20,000 bases of DNA from Penaeus vannamei. Lineage: Eukaryota; Arthropoda; Malacostraca; Decapoda; Penaeidae. A program made the translations under genes and the position numbers. This document shows positions 9,791 through 19,390 of the stretch, piece by piece. Each line of letters opens with the position of its first letter. The stretch's first letter is position 1. The notes below the pieces were generated by a model that searched no databases, was not told the origin of the DNA, and saw only the letters and a program-made list of their open reading frames with translations. The stretch spans positions 47,114,483 to 47,134,482 of the forward strand of contig NC_091554.1 in the NCBI RefSeq assembly GCF_042767895.1, written 5' to 3'.

Positions 9791-10180
9791 CAATTTCTCC
9801 GTTTGCTTCCTATTCCTATTCTTTGTTTGTTTGTTTCTTTCCTTTCTATGTCTCCGTCTGCTTCCTATTCGTATTCTTTGTTTATTTTTTTCTTTCTTTA
9901 TTCATTTTTTTCCGTTTGTTTCCTATTCCTATTATTTGTTTGTTTCTTTCTTTTCTAATTCTCCGTTTGCTTCCTATTCCTATTCTTTGTTTGTTTGTTT
10001 CTTTCTTTTCTATGTCTCCGTCTGCTTCCTATTCATATTCTTTGTTTATTTTTTTCTTTCTTTTCTATTTCTCCGTTTGTTTCCTATTCCTATCCTTTCT
10101 TCCTTTCTTTTCTATGTCTCTATTTGCTTCATATCCCTATCCTTTGTTTATTTTTTCTGCTTCTGCGTTTTATTCTCCAC
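9791..10180. repeat. 55-bp tandem repeat organised as a trimeric higher-order repeat
   Basis: Monomers contain TCCGTTTGCTTCCTATTCCT and CTTTGTTTGTTTCTTTC. The TCCG landmark is at 9798, 9853, 9911, 9962, 10017 and 10072, with a diverged seventh at about 10119. Monomers 1 and 4, 2 and 5, and 3 and 6 resemble each other more than their neighbours: 2 and 5 share GTCTCCGTCTGC, 3 and 6 share CCGTTTGTTTCC. The repeating block is therefore a trimer of 161-164 bp. Phe/Leu-rich frames are repeat translations. Confidence 0.88.
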
Positions 10181-10309
10181 CGTTACTTTCTTCCTGCGTT
10201 TTCTACTTCTACACAAACAAATACATATATAAAAAATATAAGTATATCAACAAATAAATTAAAAAAAAAAACTAAATCAATGAACAAATACGTAAATATA
10301 TAGACTGAC
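10181..10309. other. Left flank of the 1.1-kb satellite array
   Basis: Complex A-rich sequence without similarity to the satellite tail that precedes later copies, so the array begins within a unit boundary near 10310. No gene seen. Confidence 0.6.
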
Positions 10310-11389
10310 AAATGAAATAGATAGACAGAGAGATAGGTATATACACAGATAGATAAGTATATAGGCAAACAGATATATTGATAGATAGATAAAATATATA
10401 GGCAGACAGACAGACATACAGATAGATAGACAGATAGACAGACAGACAGAGAAATAAATAAATAGACAAATATACAAACAGACAGCCAGAAAAATAAACA
10501 TACAGACAGACAAACATATAAACACATACACATCTAAAATAAACAGACAGACAGACAGACATATAAACAGACACATTTACACACAAATAAATACAAAACG
10601 AAAACGACGCTTTCAAAAGACTCTCTGACTTCACATTCAAGATCATCAACTCTAGAATAATGGGAGCGATCTTGGCATCCAACGAGTAATTTTTTTTTTC
10701 TTTCTTCTTCTTCTTTCCCTTTCTTTTCTTTCTTTCTTCTTCTTCTTTCCTTTATTTCTTTTTCTTCTTCTTCTTTCCTTTATTTCTTTTTCTTCTTCTT
10801 TCCTTTCTTTCTTCTTCTTCTTTTCTTTCTTTCTTCTTCCTCTTCTTTTCTTTCTTTCTTTTTCTTCTTCTTTCCTTTCTTTCTTCTTCTTCTTTTCTTT
10901 CTTCTCCTTCTTCTTTCCTTTCTTTCTTCTTCTTCTTCTTTCCTTTTTTTCTTCTTCTTCTTTTTCTTTTCTTTCTTTCTTCTTCTTCTTTCCTTTTTTT
11001 TTTTTTCTTCTTCTTTTCTTTTTTTCTTCTTCTTCTTCCTCTTCTTTTCTTTCTGTCTTTTTCTTCTTTCCTTTTTTTTCTTTCTTCTTTCGTTTCTTTC
11101 TTTCTTCTTCTTTCCTTCCTTTCTTTCTTCTTTCTTAATTTCTTCCTCTCTTTCTCTCTTTCTTCTTCTTCTTCGTCGTCGTTTTCGCGTAAACAAACCC
11201 AAGCCCGTTTTGCCATCTCTTTCTTCCTCCCGTGCTACGTTTATTTTGGCCTTTCTTTTTCTCGTCTCTTCGTTTTTTTTTATTCTATCTTCGTTTTCTT
11301 TCTTCCTTCTCTCGCTTTGTCTCTTCCTCCCCTTTCTTCTTTCTTTCTTTGATTTTCTCTTGGTTTTTTATTTTCGTTTTCTTTCTTTC
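10310..11389. repeat. Satellite copy 1
   Basis: Anchor 1 lies at 10604-10689, pyrimidine tract 10690-11173, anchor 2 11174-11251. The tetranucleotide segment is 47 bp shorter than in the other copies because it has two rather than three of the internal 47-bp repeats. It is the most diverged copy in that segment, as expected for an array edge. Anchor 2 reads ACAAACCC and lacks a few bases near CTTCCTCCCGTG. Confidence 0.95.
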
Positions 11390-12525
11390 AAATAAAATAG
11401 ATAGACACAGAGATAGGTATATACACAGATAGACAAGTATATAGGCAAACAGATATATTGATATAGATAAAACATATACGCAGACAGACAGGCATACAGA
11501 TAGATAGACAGACAGTCAGACAGAGAAATAAATAGATAGAAAATTATACAAACAGCCAGACAGCCAAAAAAATAAACATACAGACAGACAAACATATAAA
11601 CCGACATACACATTCAAAACAAACATACAGACAAACAGACATATAAACAGACATACACATTTAAAATAAACATACAGACAGACAGACATATAAACAGACA
11701 CATTTACACACAAATAAATACAAAACGAAAACGACGCTTTCAAAAGACTCTCTGACTTCACATTCAAGATCATCAACTCTAGAATAATGGGAGCGATCTT
11801 GGCATCCAACGAGTAATTTTTTTTTTCTTTCTTCTTCTTCTTTCCCTTTCTTTTCTTTCTTTCTTCTTTTCCTTTATTTCTTTTTCTTCTTCTTTCTTCC
11901 TATTTTTCTTTTTCTTTCTTCTTCCTTTCCTTTCTTCTTCTTCTTTTCTTTCTTTCACTTCCTCTTCTTTTCTTTCTTTCTTCTTCTTCTTCTTTCCTTT
12001 CTTTTTCTTCTTCTTTTCTTTCTTCTCCTTCTTCTTTTCCTTTCTTTCTTTCTTCTTCTTTTTCTTTCCTTTCTTTCTTCTTCTTTCTTTTTCTTCTTCT
12101 TTTTCTTCTTCTTCTTCTTCTTCCTTTATTTCTTTTTCTTCTTCTTCTTCCTTTCTTTCTTCTTCTTCTTCCTCTTCTTTTCTTTCTTTCTTCTTCTTCT
12201 TTCCTTTTTTTCTTTCTTCTTTCTTTCGTTCTTTATTTCTTTCCATCTTCTCTCCTTCCTCTCTTTCTTTCTTTCTTTCTTTCTTCCTCTCTTTCTTTCT
12301 TTCTTCTTCTTCTTCTTCGTCGTTTTCGCGTAAACAAATCCAAGCCCGTTTTGCCATCTTTTTCTTCCTCCTTCCGTGCTACGTTTATTTTGGCCTTTCT
12401 TTCTCGTCTCTTCGTTTTTTCATTCTATCTTCGTTTTCTTTCTTCCTTTCCTCGCTTTGCCTCTTCCTCCTCTTTTTTCTTTCTTTGATTTTCTCTTGGT
12501 TTTTTATTTTCGTTTTCTTTCTTTC
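11390..12525. repeat. Satellite copy 2
   Basis: Anchor 1 11731-11816, pyrimidine tract 11817-12317, anchor 2 12318-12395. Its tetranucleotide segment matches copy 3, but its pyrimidine tract departs from copies 1, 3 and 4 after about 50 bp and again before anchor 2. The internal 47-bp repeat starts at 11574, 11621 and 11668. Confidence 0.95.
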
Positions 12526-13652
12526 AAATAAAATAGATAGACACAGAGATAGGTATATACACAGATAGACAAGTATATAGGCAAACAGATATATTGATAT
12601 AGATAAAACATATACGCAGACAGACAGGCATACAGATAGATAGACAGACAGTCAGACAGAGAAATAAATAGATAGAAAATTATACAAACAGCCAGACAGC
12701 CAAAAAAATAAACATACAGACAGACAAACATATAAACCGACATACACATTCAAAACAAACATACAGACAAACAGACATATAAACAGACATACACATTTAA
12801 AATAAACATACAGACAGACAGACATATAAACAGACACATTTACACACAAATAAATACAAAACGAAAACGACGCTTTCAAAAGACTCTCTGACTTCACATT
12901 CAAGATCATCAACTCTAGAATAATGGGAGCGATCTTGGCATCCAACGAGTAATTTTTTTTTTCTTTCTTCTTCTTCTTTCCCTTTCTTTTCTTTCTTTCT
13001 TCTTCTTCTTTCCTTTATTTCTTTTTCTTCTTCTTCTTTCCTTTATTTCTTTTTCTTCTTCTTTCCTTTCTTTCTTCTTCTTCTTTTCTTTCTTTCTTCT
13101 TCCTCTTCTTTTCTTTCTTTCTTTTTCTTCTTCTTTCTTCTTTCTTCTTCTTCTTCTTCTTTCTTCTTCCTTCTCTTTCTTTCTTCTTCTTCTTCTTCTT
13201 TCCTTTTTTCTTCTTCTTCTTTTCTTTTCTTTCTTTCTTCTTCTTCTTTTCTTTCTTTCTTTTTCTTCTTCTTTCCTTTCTTTCTTCTTCTTCTTCCTCT
13301 TCTTTTCTTTCTTTCTTCTTCTTCTTTCCTTTTTTTTCTTTCTTCTTTCCTTTCTTTCTTTCTTCTTCTTTCCTTCCTTTCTTTCTTCTTTCTTAATTTC
13401 TTCCTCTCTTTCTTTCTTTCTTCTTCTTCTTCTTCGTCGTTTTCGCGTAAACAAATCCAAGCCCGTTTTGCCATCTTTTTCTTCCTCCTTCCGTGCTACG
13501 TTTATTTTGGCCTTTCTTTTTCTCGTCTCTTCGTTTTTTCATTCTATCTTCGTTTTCTTTCTTTTATACTTCCTTTCCTCGCTTTGCCTCTTCCTCCTCT
13601 TTTTTCTTTCTTTGATTTTCTCTTGGTTTTTTATTTTCGTTTTCTTTCTTTC
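12526..13652. repeat. Satellite copy 3
   Basis: Anchor 1 12867-12952, pyrimidine tract 12953-13434, anchor 2 13435-13512. The first roughly 180 bp of the pyrimidine tract match copies 1 and 4. The tail carries a TTTTATACTTCC insertion also found in copy 4 but not in copies 1 or 2. Confidence 0.95.
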
Positions 13653-14793
13653 AAATAAAATAGATAGACACAGAGATAGGTATATACACAGATAGACAAG
13701 TATATAGGCAAACAGATATATTGATATAGATAAAACATATACGCAGACAGACAGGCATACAGATAGATAGACAGACAGTCAGACAGAGAAATAAATAGAT
13801 AGAAAATTATACAAACAGCCAGACAGCCAAAAAAATAAACATACAGACAGACAAACATATAAACCGACATACACATTCAAAACAAACATACAGACAAACA
13901 GACATATAAACAGACATACACATTTAAAATAAACATACAGACAGACAGACATATAAACAGACACATTTACACACAAATAAATACAAAACGAAAACGACGC
14001 TTTCAAAATTCTCTCTGACTTCACATTCAAGATCATCAACTCTAGAATAATGGGAGCGATCTTGGCATCCAACGAGTAATTTTTTTTTTCTTTCTTCTTC
14101 TTCTTTCCCTTTCTTTTCTTTCTTTCTTCTTCTTCTTTCCTTTATTTCTTTTTCTTCTTCTTCTTTCCTTTATTTCTTTTTCTTCTTCTTTCCTTTCTTT
14201 CTTCTTCTTCTTTTCTTTCTTTCTTCTTCCTCTTCTTTTCTTTCTTTCTTTTTCTTCTTCTTCCTTTCTTTCTTCTTCTTCTTTTCTTTCTTCTTCTTCT
14301 TTTCTTTCTTTTTCTTCCTTTTTCTTTTCTTCTTTCTTTCTTCTTTTTTCTTCTTCTTTCTTTTTCTTTTCTTTCTTTCTTCTTCTTCTTTCCTTTATTT
14401 CTTTTTCTTCTTCTTTCCTTTCTTCTTCTTCTTCTTCCTCTTCTTTTCTTTCTTTATTCTTCTTCCTCTTCTTTTTTTCTTTCTTCTTTCCTTTCTTTCT
14501 TTCTTCTTCTTTCCTTCCTTTCTTTCTTCTTTCTTAATTTCTTCCTCTCTTTCTTTCTTTCTTCTTCTTCTTCTTCGTCGTTTTCGCGTAAACAAATCCA
14601 AGCCCGTTTTGCCATCTTTTTCTTCCTCCTTCCGTGCTACGTTTATTTTGGCCTTTCTTTTTCTCGTCTCTTCGTTTTTTCATTCTATCTTCGTTTTCTT
14701 TCTTTTATACTTCCTTTCCTCGCTTTGCCTCTTCCTCCTCTTTTTTCTTTCTTTGATTTTCTCTTGGTTTTTTATTTTCGTTTTCTTTCTTTC
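13653..14793. repeat. Satellite copy 4
   Basis: Anchor 1 13994-14079 with CAAAATTCTC in place of the CAAAAGACTC of copies 1-3, pyrimidine tract 14080-14575, anchor 2 14576-14653. Shares the anchor variant with copy 5 and the tail insertion with copy 3. Confidence 0.95.
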
Positions 14794-15621
14794 AAATAAA
14801 ATAGATAGACACAGAGATAGGTATATACACAGATAGACAAGTATATAGGCAAACAGATATATTGATATAGATAAAACATATACGCAGACAGACAGGCATA
14901 CAGATAGATAGACAGACAGTCAGACAGAGAAATAAATAGATAGAAAATTATACAAACAGCCAGACAGCCAAAAAAATAAACATACAGACAGACAAACATA
15001 TAAACCGACATACACATTCAAAACAAACATACAGACAAACAGACATATAAACAGACATACACATTTAAAATAAACATACAGACAGACAGACATATAAACA
15101 GACACATTTACACACAAATAAATACAAAACGAAAACGACGCTTTCAAAATTCTCTCTGACTTCACATTCAAGATCATCAACTCTAGAATAATGGGAGCGA
15201 TCTTGGCATCCAACGAGTAATTTTTTTCTTTCTTTCTTCTTCTTCTTTTCTTTCTCTCTTAATTTCTTTCTCTCTTTCTTTCTTCTTCTTCTTCTTTCCT
15301 TTATTTCTTTTTCTTCATCTTTCCTTTCTTTCTTTCTTCTTCTTCTTTTCTTTCTTCTTCTTCTTTTAATTTCTTCTTCTTTCCTTTCTTCTTCTTTCCT
15401 TCCTTTCTTTCTTCTTCTTCTTCTTTTCTTTCTTTCTTCTTCTTCTTTCCTTTTTTTTTCTTTCTTCTTCTTCTTCTTTCCTTCCTTTCTTTCTTCTTTC
15501 TTAATTTCTTCCTCTCTTTCTTTCTTTCTTCTTCGTCGTCGTCGTTTTCGCGTAAACAAACCCAAGCCCGTTTGCCATCTTTTTCTTCCTCCTTCCGTGC
15601 TACGTTTATTTTGGCCTTTCT
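14794..15621. repeat. Satellite copy 5, truncated
   Basis: Anchor 1 15135-15220 (CAAAATTCTC variant), pyrimidine tract shortened to 15221-15533, anchor 2 15534-15616 with an extended CGTCGTCGTCG run and one T missing in CCCGTTTGCC. The copy stops just after TTTTGGCCTTTC and passes straight into a GATA palindrome. Confidence 0.95.
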
Positions 15622-15633
15622 ATCTATCTATCT

Positions 15634-15650
<17 letters not shown>
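15619..15650. repeat. Perfect 32-bp TCTA/TAGA palindrome at the array edge
   Basis: (TCTA)4 joins (TAGA)4 with no spacer, the centre lying between 15634 and 15635. The GATA run continues to the right to about 15669, while the left arm stops at the satellite. The exact coincidence with the satellite edge suggests a break or inversion junction. Confidence 0.93.
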
Positions 15651-15706
<56 letters not shown>

Positions 15707-15815
15707 GAGAAAGAAAGACAGAGAGAGAAAGAAAGACAGAGAGATAAAGAAAGAGAGAGGGAGAAAACAAGACGGAAAAAGATAAAACCAAAGACACACA
15801 CACACACAAAAAAAC
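15651..15815. repeat. GATA, GA/GAAA and CA microsatellites
   Basis: A GATA run to about 15669 grades into (GA)n, then GAAA/GACA-containing purine repeat to about 15775, then a short (CA)n near 15793-15808. Confidence 0.9.
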
Positions 15816-15837
15816 ACATGAAACAAAAAAGACATAT

Positions 15838-15960
15838 ATGGCGAGGCATTTCCCACGTTGGCAGCCACTCCCCCCCCCACCCCCCACCTCCTACGTCACT
15901 GCTGTCACCGCGTCTGCCAACGTCGCTGACGTCATTCCTGCGCAACGGTGATTGAATCAT
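15838..15960. other. GC-rich complex island with short palindromes
   Basis: Balanced sequence between repeat blocks. ACGTTGGCAG at 15855-15864 and its exact complement CTGCCAACGT at 15914-15923 form a 10-bp inverted repeat around a 49-bp loop. TGACGTCA at 15927-15934 is the full cAMP-response-element palindrome, and a TACGTCAC half-like site lies at about 15891. These are sequence matches only; I see no gene start next to them. Confidence 0.5.
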
Positions 15961-16400
15961 TTTTTTCACTTTCTTCTTCTCTCTTTCTCTTTCTCTCTGT
16001 TTCAGTTTCTCTTCCTCTTTTTTTTCTCTCTCTCTTATTCTATTTTATTCTATTTATCTATTCATTTATTTCTTTAAATCATTTTTTTTCACGTTCGTCT
16101 GCTCTTGCTCTTTCTCTCTTTCTCCCTCCCCTCCCTCTCCTTTATTCTATTTCATCCTATATATCTATTAATTTTTTCTTTGGAATCTTTTTTCTTACTC
16201 TCTTTTGCTCTCTCTCTTCTCTCTCTCCTTCTCCCTCCCCTCCCTCTCCCTCTCCCTCCCCCACCCCTCCCTCTCCCACCCCCTCCCTCTCCCTCCTCCT
16301 CCTCTCCTCCTCCCTCTCCTCCACCCTCTCCTCCTCCCCCCCTTCTATTCTATTTCATCCTATCTATCTATCTATTCTCTTTACCTATCCCTTCTTCCTC
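15961..16400. repeat. Polypyrimidine block with three copies of a TATTCTATTT-type cassette
   Basis: CT and CCCT-rich repeat punctuated by TTATTCTATTTNATCCTATN-like cassettes, followed by TCTATT, near 16036, 16142 and 16344. Each is preceded by a CT/CCCTCC tract of differing length, so it is a decayed tandem repeat with expandable spacers. Confidence 0.8.
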
Positions 16401-16545
16401 TCCCACCCTCTTTGACATCACAGCTGCCAGGTCGGATAAAATCATCCCCTGAAGTGTTTGCGCCTTCCTTTTGCTTCTTAATTTCTCGCAAATCATCAAA
16501 TCTAAACATATGTGTATCAAGAGAAAAAGAAAATGTTTGGACACT
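16401..16545. other. Complex spacer
   Basis: Balanced sequence including TTTGACATCACAGCTGCCAG. A plus-strand frame crosses from the left repeat into it, and a minus-strand frame enters from the right. Neither shows a domain, and both depend on repeats for their length. Confidence 0.5.
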
Positions 16546-16747
<202 letters not shown>

Positions 16748-16752
<5 letters not shown>

Positions 16753-16954
16753 TATACATAATGAAAATAAAAGATAAAATGGAGGAAAATAAAATAAAAA
16801 TCTAAAAAAAAACAAAAAAACTAGCGAATCAACTTCCCCCTTTAAAGCATTACATCGTGTGTTATCTTGCCCCCAACACTCCCGCAAGCACACAAACAAA
16901 AGGATGGATTAAGCAAACGGTTTATCAGTCCCTATACCAAGGATACCCAAGCTA
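16748..16954. other. Complex spacer
   Basis: A-rich then balanced sequence with no tandem repeats. No gene seen. Confidence 0.5.
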
Positions 16955-17063
16955 GGGGGGTCGTGGGGTACTTTCTGGAGGGGAGGGGGGGGTTGGGGGT
17001 GTAATAATAATACGAAAATCATGATATCAAGGTCATGGGGTACTTTCTCGGGAGGGGGGAGGG
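16955..17063. repeat. G-rich tandem duplication, 72-bp spacing
   Basis: GGTCGTGGGGTACTTTCT, followed by a G-rich purine run, appears with the GGGGTACTTTCT core at 16965 and again at 17037 (GGTCATGGGGTACTTTCT). Each copy carries several runs of three or more G, so each could form a G-quadruplex. Confidence 0.82.
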
Positions 17064-17065
17064 GG

Positions 17066-17126
<61 letters not shown>

Positions 17127-17147
17127 AGGGAGAGGGAGAGGGAGAGG

Positions 17148-17232
<85 letters not shown>

Positions 17233-17250
17233 GAAGGGACGGGCGGGTGG
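17064..17250. repeat. (GA)n with internal (GGGAGA)n
   Basis: GA, then about six GGGAGA units (about 17115-17152), then GA of about 70 bp, ending in a G-run-rich segment at about 17236-17261. Confidence 0.95.
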
Positions 17251-17625
17251 GGGGGGGGGCGGAGGAAGAATACCAGAGAGAACTTAAGCAAAAAACTTTC
17301 TCATCATCGCCATCATTTTCATTTATCCATCATTTTTTTTCTTTCTTCTTTTTTTCTTTACAAATCTCTTTCATCTGTTACTTCCAATCACCTCAATCAT
17401 CAAATTTCCCTTCATTAAATACGTTTTCCCATTTTCCTTCTTACCCTAATATCTCCCTAACCTATAATTTATTAGGTTGTCCGACGAGGAAAAAATAAAA
17501 AAAATAAGAACACTCGCATCTCAAACTCTATTTTTAACGAGAAAAAAACGCCTTATAAAAAAAAAAAAAAAAAAAAATACAAGTATATATAACATGACGA
17601 TTTTTTTTTAATTAATTTCTTTTTT
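17251..17625. other. AT-rich spacer with poly-A run
   Basis: T-rich to balanced sequence, with an A run of about 21 bp near 17558-17577. No element body adjacent to the A run is recognisable and no gene is seen. Confidence 0.5.
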
Positions 17626-17682
17626 CATCATCATCATAATAATATCAATAATAATAATTTCGTATCTTTCATGAGAATGATC

Positions 17683-17734
<52 letters not shown>

Positions 17735-17735
17735 T
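17626..17735. repeat. ATC/AAT array with pure (AAT)n core
   Basis: A decayed ATC/AAT stretch, then a pure AAT run of about 55 bp at roughly 17675-17731. Confidence 0.95.
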
Positions 17736-18118
17736 AATGACAAAAATAACAACATTAAAACAGGAACAAAAAGAAAGCAAAGATCGGGAGGGGGGGGGGA
17801 GGAAGAAGAATAACAGGAATAACAGACAAGCCGATAACAACGCCGATAAACAAATGTAAACAAAAACACCCATACAGAAAAAACAATAACGAAAAACAAA
17901 AACACTCTCTATAATAAGAAAAAGAGAAAAACAAAAAATATATAAAAGACCAGAACAAACATAAGAATAAAACATAAAAAACACGAAATTAAAAAGAGAA
18001 AGAAAAAAACAAAAAAAAAAAAAAAATAAAACAATTTTTAAAAATAAATAAAACAAAAACAAACAAACAAACAAAAAAGAAAAGGAGAGGAAATTTGAAA
18101 ACACGGTAAAACACGATT
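17736..18118. other. A-rich low-complexity spacer
   Basis: Strong A bias on the plus strand with AAAC, AAAT and A-run sequence. A 10-base G run interrupts it near 17790. The long minus-strand Phe-rich frame comes from T runs. No gene seen. Confidence 0.6.
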
Positions 18119-18240
18119 TTGTTTTTTCCTTTTTCTTATTTTTCAAACCACACGAACCCAAACCGCCTCTATCCCTCTCTCCCCGCTCTCGCCGGCCACG
18201 ACCGGTTAAAACCGCCTTATAACCGAATACGCAGTACTCT
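18119..18240. other. Complex spacer
   Basis: Balanced sequence with CGGTTAAAACCG, a 12-bp near-centre palindrome at about 18203. No gene seen. Confidence 0.45.
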
Positions 18241-18418
18241 ATCTCTCTCTCTCTCTCATTCTTTCTTTCTGTTTCCTTCCTTCCCTTTTCTCTCTTTTTT
18301 TTCTTTTTTTCTCTCATTCTTTCTTTCTGTTTACTTCCTTCCCTTTTTTCTCTTTTTTTTTTTCTCTCTCTCATTCTTTCTTTCTGTTTCCTTCCTTCCC
18401 TTTTTTTCCTTTTTTTTT
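18241..18418. repeat. Three-copy 57-58 bp pyrimidine tandem repeat
   Basis: CATTCTTTCTTTCTGTTTNC, followed by TTCCTTCCC and a T-rich run, starts at 18257, 18315 and 18372. Copies differ mainly in T-run length. It ends directly at a G run, giving an abrupt T-to-G strand switch. Confidence 0.93.
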
Positions 18419-18585
18419 TGGGGGGGGGGGTGTCATTGAGGAGGGGGTGGGGAGGGGCTCTGGGTAAGGGAGTAAGATTTTATTTTTGGGGGGGCTAGAG
18501 GAGGTAGGGGGTGGGTGGGAGGGGGGAAGGGGGAGTGGTTTACCGGGTAAGGGGGTAAAGGGGGGGGGGGGAGGGAGTAGATTTC
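18419..18585. repeat. G-rich low-complexity block
   Basis: Begins with about 12 G in a row at 18419-18430 and contains many GGGG runs. A GGGTAAGGGNGTAA motif occurs at about 18462 and again at about 18545. Multiple G-runs within short loops make G-quadruplex formation likely on the plus strand. Confidence 0.85.
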
Positions 18586-19020
18586 AAGATAGCGAAATAA
18601 TTGGATGTCATTTTTTTTCTACTTTTTTTTGTTTTCCCTTTCTTTCTTCTACTTTCTACACTTTATTTCTGTTCTCTCCTGTTATATCGGACTTTTTTTT
18701 TTCCCTTTTCTTCTTTTTTTCCCTTTCTCTTCTTCACTTCTCCTTATTATCTTCTTCATCCTCCTTTTTTACTTCTTTCCTTCATTCCATCTTAACTTCA
18801 TTCAATTTATCTATTTTTCTTCTACTTCCTCCTCCTCTTCCTCTTTCCTAATTTACGGAAAAAAAAACAGAAAAAAAAAATCTTTCGTTTTCCCTTCGTC
18901 TCAGTTTATCAAATTTCTCTCTCTCTCCTTCCTTTCAACCTGCATTCATCTTCTCCATCATCATCTTTATCTGCTGATTCTGCAATGATATTTGCAACGA
19001 TCTTATATCCGTTTGCAGAA
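18586..19020. other. T-rich low-complexity stretch
   Basis: T/C-rich with long T runs, grading into complex sequence at 18960-19020. Phe-rich plus-strand frames reflect composition. No gene seen. Confidence 0.55.
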
Positions 19021-19390
19021 GGAGATCCGACTAATTTTCTTAATAATTTTCTTACTTATTTTACTTAAATATTTTCTTGGTTGTTTTCTTAATAAATTTC
19101 TTGACATCTTTTACTTACTTTTTAATCCCTTTCTTACTTATCTTCTTGATAACTTTCTTACTTATTTTCTTAATTACTTTCTTACTTATTTTCTTCATTC
19201 CTTTCTTATCTATTTTCTTAATAATTTTAAAAACTATTCTATTAACAACATTCCTAATTATCTTCTGAATCTTCTTACTTATTCTTTAAAATTACTTCCT
19301 TACTTAATCATTTCTTAAAACTATTCTATTAATCATTTTTCCTATTTATTTTCCGACTTTCTTAATCACTTCCTTACTTCTGCTCCTACC
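19021..19390. repeat. TTTCTTACTTATTTTCTTAA-type minisatellite
   Basis: Degenerate repeat of about 20-22 bp, itself made of two related halves (TTTCTTACTTA and TTTTCTTAATAA). A larger pair is superimposed: AAAACTATTCTATTAA occurs near 19229 and near 19317. The periodic Leu-Thr-Tyr-Phe-Leu frame on the plus strand is its translation. Confidence 0.87.

Larger units (their letters stand above)
10310..15621. repeat. Composite satellite array, five tandem copies of about 1.1 kb
   Basis: Units begin at the A-rich junction AAATAAAATAGATAGACA at 10310, 11390, 12526, 13653 and 14794 (spacings 1080, 1136, 1127, 1141). Module order is constant: GATA/GACA-rich segment (294 bp in copy 1, 341 bp in copies 2-5); an 86-bp complex anchor from ACGACGCTTTC to AACGAGTAA; a CTT/CTTT pyrimidine tract of about 480-500 bp (313 bp in copy 5); a second anchor of about 78 bp containing TTTTCGCGTAAACAAA and GTGCTACGTTTATTTTGGCC; and a T-rich tail of about 137-140 bp. 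Anchors are nearly identical between copies, which implies recent amplification or ongoing homogenisation. Confidence 0.96.

Noticed and set aside
10752..13474. Minus-strand frames starting MAKRAW(I/V)CLREND followed by Glu/Lys/Arg-rich sequence in satellite copies
   Set aside because: The shared start lies in anchor 2 and the rest is pyrimidine-tract translation. Lengths differ between copies, copy 4 has no long frame from this start, and copy 5 has a one-base loss, so no frame is maintained.
11516..15213. 97-residue minus-strand frame MDAKIAPIILELMILNVKS repeated in copies 2-5
   Set aside because: The first codon is TTG, not ATG. Identity follows from recent DNA duplication, and most of the frame is GACA repeat read as Val/Cys/Leu/Tyr. 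No family recognised.
17558..17577. Poly-A run considered as a retroposon tail (also 2258-2278)
   Set aside because: No recognisable element body or target-site duplication next to either run; A runs are common in this low-complexity sequence.
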